Assembly: GCF_032854445.1 (NCBI RefSeq)
Contig: NC_088295.1
Location: 27,641,385 to 27,701,384 of the forward strand
DNA from: Liolophura sinensis
Lineage: Eukaryota; Mollusca; Polyplacophora; Chitonida; Chitonidae
DNA length: 60,000 nucleotides
Reading direction: 5' to 3'
This document shows, piece after piece, positions 34,426 through 45,700 of the stretch (the stretch's first letter is position 1; each line of letters begins with the position of its first letter). The notes beneath the pieces were generated by a model. That model made no database searches and was not told where the DNA came from. It saw only the letters and a list, made by a program, of their open reading frames with translations. The position numbers were made by a program, and so were the translations under genes.

Positions 34426-34799
34426 TAGGGCCATCTAAAATGTGACCATCAGTAGGACATTCTGAAATATGTCTGTAATTCTGTAATTGAGGAATATGAG
34501 TGCGTGTCCCTCAGTGGCATTGTCTGCATTGTGTGTCTGCCATTAGGAGTGTGCAAAGTGTGTCTCTTTCATAACGGCAATGTAAAATGTATCATCAGAT
34601 TATTTGGTATCGTAACTGCTTGAATCTTGACTCTTTCATTAGTGCACGTATGTATTTGTGAAAATGTGTTTGTCCTACACAAGCCATACCTGTTATAACC
34701 TGTATTTTGGCCTATTAAAATAAATAGCGTGGACTTGCTAATGACTGTTTGATGTCTCTTTTTACCATCCACCGTCACGATATGCTCCCATTATCGACC

Positions 34800-35012
34800 T
34801 GGCGTGTTTGTTTGATTTGTATTTAACAGCATTCTTCGGTCGCACGTGAGAAGGTTTTCGAGCTACCTTTAGAAGGTTGATGGTTTCTCCCGGCATCTAA
34901 CCGGTTTCCGGTTTTCCCGCTGTTGTGTAAGTGAACTATTCTTGAGTGAGTGAGTGCTTGGGGTTTAACGTCGTACTCAACGATTAACTATTCTTGAGTA
35001 TGGCGTAATAAA
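34800..35012 (+). repeat. SINE-A with a tiny SINE-B insertion inside
   Basis: A diverged SINE-A is split after AACTATTCTTGAG (34934-34946), which is repeated at 34986-34998. Between lie about 39 bases matching only the 3' terminus of SINE-B (GTGCTTGGGGTTTAACGTCG). Confidence 0.8.
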
Positions 35013-35154
35013 TAACGTCTAATACTCACCAGGATCAGTAGTTGTTGTATTGCAGCGAAATAGTGCAGGAGTTGTTTTATACAAGAAATGTTCCCATGAG
35101 AACTGAATAAACATTGCACTTAACTGATTTCGTTAATCCAGGTGCTATCTAGTA

Positions 35155-35320
35155 GACAACTGGAACCACTTTCACAAAGCGACGTAAGACGTTTATTTTA
35201 TCGTGCATTTGTCGTACTATGTTTTGTACGTCACTATTAACGTACTATTGTCCTATATGTGCGATATCATACAAGTACGACATTTTTGTGAATGTGGCCT
35301 CTGATGTCTGTAATCAGATA
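35155..35320. repeat. MITE-like repeat R2, copy 1
   Basis: It matches 37450-37595 in reverse orientation, for example ATTTGTCGTAC and ATTGTCCTATATGT. Both ends carry CACAAA-type sequence in inverse. There is no coding capacity. Confidence 0.6.
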
Positions 35321-35349
35321 GATTCGCCTTACAGGGTAGGTTTTATTGC

Positions 35350-35455
35350 CACTGTAGCGGCTTACTATCTTGAAATCATGTACTGTAGCGGCTTAATACC
35401 GTGAGCTCATGCACCGTAACGGCTTACTATTGTGAGGTCATGAACTGTAGCATTG
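35350..35455. repeat. Four units related to the 31-bp minisatellite
   Basis: TGTAGCGGCTTACTATCTTG and variants follow the same plan as 31450-32262, about 3 kb away in intergenic DNA. Confidence 0.75.
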
Positions 35456-35459
35456 AGGA

Positions 35460-36080
35460 GTATATCAGACGTGAGTCGTTTAATAAAATCAATGTTCTCT
35501 TCTCGCTTAACCCTAACCTTTGGAGGCTCAGGCCAATCTAGCACGTGCTGCGGCATTAAGTCAGGAGGGTTATCCAGTACCACTCGAGGGGCAGCGGGTT
35601 TGGCTCGTAGTATGCGTCAAAAATTCTTGGATAAATTCAGCAATCAAAAAAATCCGTCCAGAGGATTATCTCCGGATCTCTCCAGATTCCTTCTCGTGTA
35701 AATGAAAAGTCTTGTGGTTTGTGAAAAACACCACCACTTAAAACAGAAAAAATCCAGTAAATGAATATTAAATAAATAACTAATACAAAAAATCACACAA
35801 AACACTAAATTGTAAATAAATTCAATAACCAGCAAAGGGCTGACCATTTATTTGCAATAAGTATGAATAAACACAATAACAAAAGCCTTGTCCCGGAAAA
35901 AAACACACATTTCTTACGGATAAATTCACTCCCATGCAGTTGTGCTGAGAGAAACAATTTAGGCAGCTACAGTACACTTTAGTGTTGATAGATGCATTTT
36001 ACCTATTCCTTCTGAAAGAGACACTTTAATGTATTCCCACCCATACACACATTTCACACTACTTATTAGCAAATACACCT
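35460..36080. other. Convergent intergenic stretch
   Basis: A/T-rich. The two short plus frames at 35453-35705 have no domain. Nothing else is recognised before the minisatellite of gene 3. Confidence 0.45.
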
Positions 36081-36084
36081 TAGA

Positions 36085-36572
36085 CACGCTTCAGACAGTC
36101 CAACAGACAGACAAGCTTCAGACAGTCCAACAGACAGACAAGCTTCAGACAGTCCAACAGACAGACAAGCTTCAGACAGTCCAACAGACAGACATGCTTC
36201 AGACAGCTCAATAGATACATTTCACATAGTCGATCCCTCATGACAGTCACAATTCAGAGAGTGCCTCAGAGACAATTTAGGCTGTACGACTTACAGACAA
36301 ACTTCAAACTGTCCTTCTTACAGACAATTTCAGTCTCTCCTTCTTACAGACAATTTCAGTCTGTCCTATTTACAGACAAACTTCTGACAGCCCTGCTAGC
36401 AGACAAACTTCAAACAGTCTTACTGGTTGACACACGTCAAACAGTTCTGCTGGCAGACACATTTAAAACAGTTCTATTGACAGACACACTTGCACTGTCT
36501 GACACACTTCCAACAGCCTTGCTGGTTGACACACTTCAAACCGTTCTACTGACATACACACTTCAGACACGG
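36085..36572 (-). repeat. 27-bp minisatellite, about 17 units, overlapping the gene 3 stop
   Basis: Read on the minus strand, unit one is the end of the coding sequence (CLKCVCQ, TAG, AAC). Units continue downstream at 26-27-bp steps. The far end (36090-36200) holds four near-identical units containing AGACAGTCCAACAGACAGAC on the plus strand. Confidence 0.9.
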
Positions 36573-36709
36573 AAGTCCGTCATCATAGCCCACTTGTATT
36601 AGACACTGCACTGGACACAGACGATGAAGACGAAGTGGCCGACAAGTGAATGTCAGCTCTGTGTAGTTCTTGCCTTCGATTGCGGTAAAGGTGAAGGGAA
36701 AAGTTGGCT
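36546..36709 (-). CDS. Gene 3: terminal antistasin-like exon
   Basis: [34 protein letters not shown] and CLKCVCQ, then TAG. All six cysteines are present, and length and phase equal gene 2's last exon. Confidence 0.87.
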
Positions 36710-39700
36710 CTGAGGAAAGAAGAACAAATGAAATTGATAAGTAATATATGATGTGTTTATTTATTTGTTTATTTGATTGGTGTTTAACGCCGTACTCAAG
36801 AATATTTCACTTATACGACGGCGGCCAGCATTATGGTGGGAGGAAACCGGGCAGAGCCCTGGCAAAACCCACGACCATCCGCAGGTTGCCGACAGACCTT
36901 CCAACGTACGGCCAGAGAGGAAACCCACATGAGCTGGACTTGAACTCACACCGACCGCATTGGCGAGAGGCTGCTAGGTCATTACGCTGCGCTAGCGCGC
37001 TAACTGACTCAGCCAAGGAGGCCCCAGTGTAGTTACATGGTATATACGACAAGTATATGCTATACCTGTCTTAAACAAACGTCCAATGACAATTAAACAT
37101 TATAGTTTATAACAACACGATTGGTATGCTGTACAACAGATAACACCCCCGCCCATCTCTTAGAATGGAGACCAATCCAATAACCCATGAAGTATAGAGT
37201 GTTACTTGTTTCCCCCATATTTGTGACATGCCTTTAATACTTGGGCGTTCTATCGTTACTCTGAGAGAGCATTACTCGGACGCTGGACACTATATGCTGA
37301 GTATAAAAGTCCCATGCCAAAGGGAAATTACCGAAACACTGACGACAACAGTGATAAAATGTATCTCTTCACACAAAACGGACCAAGAAAGGTATCATGT
37401 TTTTGTCTCGGCCAGGGTTTGCTTAGAGCTATTAACCACAGGGCAGATTAAGGGCCTGTTTTACAAATACGTCGTACATGTACGATAATCGTACATATAG
37501 GACAATGTTACGGTAATAGGGACATACAAAATATCGTACGACAAATGTACAATAAAAAAATGTCGTACTCCGCTGTGTGAAACTGGGCCCAGTAACGAAA
37601 TGCTGGTATGGAGAGGCTTCACTAAACTATTTAGAAATAATGCGACAAAGACACTTTGTACAACATGATCGTATATTATGAGCTTTTGGGGAAGATTTTC
37701 CCCATCGTCAAGTAAATTGGCACCTGCCAGTCGCATCATATTGTACAAAGTGTTTTTGTCGCACTATTTCTCACTAGATCAGGAACGGAACTGATACCCG
37801 TAGCACAACCAAATTCTTAGGACGTGGCTTTACGGCACTAGAATACAAGTTATAAATACTCCATTGTGAAAACAGCCAACCCCAGTGGAAATGTTAATGG
37901 CAGTACAGAATCCAAATCACATCATAGCCGTGGAAAACTTGAACAGATAAAACGTTCACAGTCACATGCACTTACTGGTGGGCTTAGTGGAAGATGGGGC
38001 AGTTGTCGTAGTTGTGGTTTCTGCTGGGAAACAAAGACGTCAGACATTACATATATATGTGTTTCATTTTAAAATTCCATCTTTACGGAACATGAGCAAT
38101 GAATCCAAGATGTTACTGTGTATTACTTGAGGCATGTGATATCTGCTTTGAGACACTCGAGCTTTACAAGCTGGCTTTAATCGGCACTGGATATCACACA
38201 TCTTACGATTTCTTGGATGCCCCTTCAGGTAAGATGATTTTCCTGTCTACAAACCTGAACGCAATCAAGCAGATCAACGATATAAATTAAAAGATTCTGA
38301 GCTGCCAATGGCACTGGTTTAAAATGTTCATTATTGACAGGAAAGAGATTTTAACATAAGTAAATTGGAACTCTCTTACGGACTCCGTTACAAAGCTTAC
38401 TAGTGGTCATCGGCGTCGTGGTTGATTTGCTTAAGCATGCGGGATGACCACAACTGTCCTTGCCGGGAAGAAACCCATCAGCACAGCGACACACGTGGTC
38501 TGGCTCGCGTGTTGTGACATTATAACTCGTTAAACAGAGGTGGGGACAGACTTTGGAGCACCACCTCGGAGCTGCAAAAAAAAAAAAGGAAAGCAAATTG
38601 CAATATTGAAGATTCTGGTATTTTACCACATATGTTATAATTCCCATTCCCTGGGCGAAACACCAGGTGACAAGCATGCCAGCGCATGTTTCTGTGATCA
38701 AAACACCAGGTGACAACCGTGCCACCGCATGTTTCCGCGGTTAAAACACCAGGTGCTAACCGTGCCAGCGCACGTTTCTCGGGTCAAAACGCCAGGTGAC
38801 AACCGTGCCAGCGCACGTTTCTGGGATCAAAACACCAGGTGACGACCGTTCCAGCGCACCTTTCTGAGATCAAAACGCTAGGTGTCAAACGTTCCAGCGC
38901 ACGTTTCTAAGTGGGGAAATGCATTAAATGTCGAGAACAACTGTCGCGTCCCAACAATAAAATAATTTTAATGACTTCACGACAATAAACTACTTTAAAG
39001 GCAGCTTTTTTTTAGCACGGGGCCTGATAAGGCAGGATTTGTTTTGTTTCTAACAAAACTGTATAAGCACGTCACTTTTAATGGGCAAAATTCAAATAGA
39101 TAGGAGACCCACCTTTTGTCTTATTTGGAATAATAGCCACTCTCTTTTGTGTATATTTTGTTTGTACTACGGTGATAATTGGGGATGTCTTCGGAGCATC
39201 TTTCCTCACCGCAAACACAGAGACATTTCGCCAGTCAGTCCAGTAGATGAATTCCTGTTCAAATATAACATTGTGTAAAAGAGCTAATGTGCAATGGTTG
39301 ACATGTTGGTCCCTATGTCAGAACCGTGTGAGCCAGCTATTCGACTCACTAGATTGCCTAGACCGCACCTTTCAATTCTCTGATTTGTCTCCAGCGCCCA
39401 GTCGGAAGATTTGCCCAATACGCAATAGCGCTGCTTTGTCTGGGGTCTCCCCTGTTCCTTCATCGATAAGCCTGACAGCCCTAATATAGGTGACCTATAC
39501 CTAGATATGGTTTTAAACCCAGTTAATCAAATAAATAAAAAACAGGATATACATATACTTTGTAGGAAATAGTTATATATATATATAGACATGACCAAAT
39601 CAATCACACGTCAGAAAATTACACTTCTGATGTTATATTTCATGTGTGGAATTAAATTTTTGTGGAATGTACTGTGTGCATGACTTCAGATCACATGACG

Positions 39701-42700
39701 TTATGTGATTCGAGTACATGTAACAAATTAAAGTTATAGGTGAGACAACCGCTATCTTGGCCCAAAAGTTTTTGTTTGCGGTCAGTATTTGTTTCCAGTT
39801 AAATCTTGACCCTGTGAAGATGAGAGATGACAGTGTAAGGAGACTTACATCAGAGACTGCGATCCCAAATGGGTGTGAAAACGAGTACAAGTCCCTCACT
39901 TCTCTCATCCAGTTGGCATTCAGGTCAAATTTCATTATTTTGTCCAGCTTGCCGTCTGTCCAATACAACTGGTTTATCTTTGTATCGAGCGCGAGTCCAT
40001 TTGGCCACCCAAGGTTTGTTTTCACAAGAGCTCTGACCGAGGACGGATCACCTGCCATTGAAGCTTGCATGATGGCAGGGTTTGTATTAGACCAGTCCGC
40101 CCAAAACAGATCGCTGTTAAGTAAAATCCATTTAGCATTTTGGTTTTACTACATACAGTCATTTATTATTAGTATAAGATATAAACATTTATTCGCCATA
40201 TAATTAGGAATATAAGTAATCAAAAGTGACGCAGACATATTTAGGTAACGTAATGTTAAACCAATAATAATTCGGTAAGGTCAAATACAAGCCATAACAA
40301 GCAACTTCTCGAATATTATTGTAACTTAAGAGCAAGTAGGGCTGTACTGACCCTTTCTCCGGATTCAGAACCAGGTCTCTAGGCTCGTCGAATATATGGC
40401 CGCTGTAGAGGGTGGCGCGGTAGCGCCCATTCCTGTCCGTGACCATCAGAAACTTCTGGGTTGTCTCAAGCCAGTAAATGTTCTGTCCGGCCCAGTCGTA
40501 CGCCAGCCCGTCAGGAGTACCACTCATGTTAACAACCGGTGTGAACTTTTGCCACCGTTGATAACAGAATTCCTAAAAAGGAAATACATATTTGCAACAT
40601 GTGTGTAATGGGTGTGTTATAAAGGCATAGACAATAATGAATAGAAGGTGAATATTTTACTAAACACCATAAGCCTTATGACCATAAACAGTGTTCGTTT
40701 CAGAGACAGAGACTGACTTACTTACCTGCAATGAGTATGTATTGGAGTCGAAGGCAGTGTAGAAAATACACCGGTGTGCGTAGTCCACATCAACATCCAT
40801 TACAGACACCTTTCTGGATTTCAATAAGAGACTTGTCGTACGGTTACCTAGGCAAATACGGTGTAGTTCATTCCTTGAGGTGTACAGCAGACAGTCTTCG
40901 GGGCGAACAGCGGACTCTTAAAAACGGAACATTCAAGATGTCATGTACGGAAGAGTAATATTGTAATGAGCCTTACAATGTTGTCTTCATAGGAGTGCGT
41001 TTGACACAACACATAATATATACGGCTCTGAAAGTAGATTTACTGCTCTATTTGATGTTTATATCCAGTGGATCCATTTTAGTTTTGTACAAATGCAATA
41101 AGAACTCTGGGCATTAATACAAATCTCTCCATGGGAAAAGCACATTATATCAAAATTGCATAAGTTTTAAATATTTACGAGGGAAAAGAACAATAACTGA
41201 CATGAAAATGTAGAAAAGTTAATTATAAGTGAGAACAGCCCAATCAATCCTTTGCTACCATCAATAAATTACCGTTATATTATAGATAACAAGTGTTTGC
41301 CTACCCGTGGTTCTTGGAGAGTTTGTTATGGGGGTAGAGATGGTGGTGGTGGTATACATAGAACAGTTTGCTTCGTCCGCTCCATTGACACATTCAGTCA
41401 CTCCGTCACAAACCCAAACTGATGGAATGCACATCTCATCCCTGCAATTGAACTCTCCTGGCAAACACTCAAGGCCTAAGGATAAAATCGATAGTCCAAC
41501 TCTTGAATCAACAAGAGGTTTCGGTGTTTGTAAGGTTTTCAAGCAGCGGCATCACAATTGCCTTTGTTCTAGCAATATCCATTATTTGGGTAATTAAGGA
41601 TTTGGATAATGCAGTGAAGGTTGTAATCTAACATAACGAAGCAACTAATTCAAGACGGACACCGCATTTTTGTTCATCGTGGACACTTATATACGTCTGA
41701 AGAGTTTTGAAGACCTTATACTTACCGCTATATCTAAAGTGATTCTGTATTGACGCAGGATTTCACTTACCATGGACACTGACTTCTGAAGAGTTACCTT
41801 ACATCTAGAGATATGCATAACCATTTTGGGTTCTGTACGGAAGCAGCATTTTCAGTCATCAAGGACACTCACGTTTGAAAGATTAATTTGTATCTATAGC
41901 GCTAAGCCTAACCTTTCCGTGACTCCGTGCAGTTCTTCTCGTCCGATCCATCCACACAGTCCTTTTGACCATCGCAAGCAAATCTGGCAGGAATACATTT
42001 TCCACTCCCACAGGAAATTTGGTCTTTGTTACAAGCTGGGTGTAATAAAGGGCACAAGGAAAAACACAAGATTAATATCCTTCTAAAACCAACATTAAAA
42101 CATATTAGTGTTATCATTTTGCCCCCCTCCATATCACATGCTTCAAATAACCTCTCGCTCTTTGTTGGGAAATAGATGATATAATGGTGTGTCGAACAAG
42201 GTGTGGACATGAACGACGACGTTTACACACATGAACAATAATGAGTGACAGAGCAGCAAATTTCACTTTTAATGCCTTTGATATAACCCGACCCGGGTTT
42301 GATCCCGGTGTCTCCCGACTTTGCGGCGGACGATCTAACAATTAGGTCACCGAAGCCGCCGACAGAAATGTATAATTTACATCTAAGTAAACATTACCAG
42401 ATCTTTACGTGCATTTTAATTTAAGACGTTGGGATTTAATCTTATATCATTTTTATACACGAACTCTCTATAACATGAACATGTGCAACAGAAACAACAT
42501 GGTATAACATGAGGAAAACCTGTTTAACTAGGATCGACAGCTTCAAACTGCTGAGCTTGTTTACACTGGATTTGACTGATTGGTGTTTGACGCAATACTC
42601 ATGGATATTTCACTTACAGTTATTTAGCCGCAGTAAATTGTTTGGACAGAGGAATTATTATTTGTGGATTGTAAAAAAATCGTCATGGAGTTTCACGTAA

Positions 42701-45700
42701 GACAACATGATTGGCCCTACGGGTGATTCCGAGAACAGAGAAAACATGAGAACTTCGAAACTCACTGAAAGGACTCAAAATATAAGAGAAAGCTATATTA
42801 GCTTCAGCACAAACTAATCTCCCTTGATAGTATAATAATGCTTAAGATTTGTTAAACCCGGCATTTGTTTGACGCATTTAGTTTACCATTACGGGAACCA
42901 ATCAGTGTCAAGAATACAAATCTAGAAAAAGTTCCAGCAGACATTGAACTAAATATTGATAAATTCAAACCAGTTAAACAACTGAAGGTAAAGGTATCCT
43001 GACATTAGATGATTTCTGTCCAATGACAAAATATAAGCGTGATGTCTGACATTCGTATACCATTCGTAGTCCGTAAAGGGCGTTCCAAGTCCATAATTGC
43101 AAGATCCATTTCCAAAACAACGTCTAACACTAGCTCTCAAAGACAATGGTGTGTAAGGAGTTATACATAGGTAATAAAGCCGGTAACACACAAGAGAGAA
43201 ACGGTCATCAGTTTTCAAAGATGCCGGGCAGACAGTGGATATTTCAGGCATGGATTTCATATCAAAGTTCAAATTCGTAGTCCATGAATGAGTTCCAGGT
43301 CAAATAACAATTAAGCAAGGTATCTCAGTCGCGCTTTGAATGCAACGGCATCATAACTGCATCATTCAGATGTAATGAGCATGGCTGCCTTTACGGCCCC
43401 TAGCCCCAGGTTAACAGGTATTAGACACAGTTCGAAAATGACGAGCGTTACAGACCTTAACCGAACAGATTGTCATTCAAAGGTAACGGACGATTACGTC
43501 TTTCCCGTTAATATGTAAGGATCTCATACTACAAGAGGCGCCATTTATGATGTTACACATGACATGCTGGTCTGTATAAAAGCTGTCTACAAGATAGACG
43601 GCTACACTCGGCAACCAGGGCCATCTATGTTGTTAAATACCATGTACGCGATAGATATGTACATAAGGATAACAGCGCCGTCTATGTGGTTGATGCAGAT
43701 CGCCAGAGATTCTGAACGCTCTGTCCATACCTGCCAACGACAGTGTTATACTCATTGTAAAATTTGAGAAACTTAGAATAAAGGCGTTTGATGGGGTATC
43801 CTTGAAAAACTAGTTTTTGAGTTAACAACTTGTGACGCAGATTAAAGTCATCACAATTTACGTAAGATCTGACAAGTGCTATACGCCATATGCAGGACCC
43901 TTTGGTATATTGCTAACCAAATAAGGATAATTTACAACATCAAAATTAAAATTATCCCTTTTGTCGCGTAGGCGGCGTGAATGTTCGCCTTTGTACAGAT
44001 ATAGATCCAAATAAGATGTACCATCAGGACTATCTGCTGTCTCCTTTATATCCAATGAAGGCGGATAGATTTCCTTCACCGCTTCAGCAATATGGGGGTT
44101 ATTTAACGCCAGTAGATCATCAATATACCGCTTGGTAAATGAAAAGGACCGAGCTATAAAGATATTATTTTTAAGTAATTTCTGCATATAGTCGTATTCA
44201 TATGAAAACAGATATAGGTCTGCCAAAAGAGGCGCACAATTGGTACCCATTGGAATACCTATGCACTGTTGGTAAATGGTATCTCCGAATTTCACATAGA
44301 CGTTATTAATGAGAAATTCAAGTAATTCAATAAATAATGTAACATCCCATGAGTGGTAACCTTAAATAGAATTTAAATAGCAGAACTAAAGAAAGCCTTA
44401 TTGCTTCTGATGTTAATGTAACGGTGTCCTGTTTCAGTAAATACCGAGACAATTAACGATGATATTCTTTCAATAAGATCTTTGTGAGGAATTGTAGTAT
44501 AGAGAGTAGAGAAATCCCATGTGGATACGTCTTTGAACAGTATATGCATATGAGCATCAAGTTCTTCTGTAAGACGTTTGAAGTTGTTAAGAATCCACAT
44601 GCAGTTGACACCTGAATTTTTTGTTATGGCACAACAATACTTATTCCAAAATGACTTTACTTCTTGTAACGCTCTCGTTAGTAGGGTTGACAAGAGTTTG
44701 GTGGTACAACTTCTTGAACCCGCAATAAATCGAACCCTGTATGGGGTTTTATGCATTTTAGGAATCCAGTAAAGTTGTGGTATTTTTGTGTGACGGGTAG
44801 GTATATTTAGGCGCCTTTCTTTAAGAAAGGTTTTGTTTTTATTAAATAGTTTCACGAGAGTACAAACAGTAGCAGAATACGTGGATGTCGTTGCAGATGT
44901 ACATAGCTCTTGAACAAGAATTTGATAATAATAATTCTTGCAAATAAAGATGATATTATTGGGGGGCCTTTTCTGCTACAGTGATGACAAATTTACTATG
45001 AAGGTCAGTGCGTGTTTCTTGCACAGTGGGATCCTTCAGAACCTGTTTAACTTTAGGTAGAGCATCAATGTCTAGACGGTGTATAGTTAAACTAACTTTC
45101 TTTTTGACAATCTCAAGCCAGTCGTTAAGTACCGAAGAATCCACTTTCTCCCGTTTTGACCATTTTTTAACATACTCCTCAAGTGCCGAGATATTTTTTT
45201 TGTTTGATCGAATGTTGACATTACTCTTTTCTCTATACTTAGGACCTCTCACAAAGAGATTCCTTAGATCATGATTCTTAATAATATTAAGGTCACCAGT
45301 CAGGACATGTTTGCATTTGTGGTAGGTAAAAACTGAGGATTCAGAATCACAGTTATAGCCACCAGAAGTATACGTCGGCAAATCGAACTCCTTGATGGCC
45401 TGGGAATAATTGAAAATTTGGGAAGCGATAGGCTTTGTATACTCATAGGATATGCAAGGGGGCTCTTGGATATTAAAATAATTAGGCACAGCACTACGAA
45501 CATCAGGTTCATTAAAGATGCGTGGTAGGTTAATTAAATCAAGGCCTCTGTCTAAATACTTTATCTTCAGAAAGAGTCGATCGTGTTGAGTTTCATTTGT
45601 AGTTACAGGGTGATACAATCCAAAATATGATATGTCTTGACACAGACGTACATGGTGAGGTGGAACATTAAAATTGTGTATGTTATTGGATACGTCTTGA

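Noticed and set aside
35453-35705. Overlapping 82- and 61-residue plus frames
   Set aside because: No domain, partly next to repeat sequence, no gene context.
36029-36602. Plus-strand repetitive frames (LQTVQQTDK)
   Set aside because: Antisense shadow of the 27-bp array after gene 3.
42285-42362. Possible tRNA gene on the minus strand
   Set aside because: A and B boxes fit, but acceptor-stem pairing is poor and non-tRNA sequence continues, as in a SINE head.
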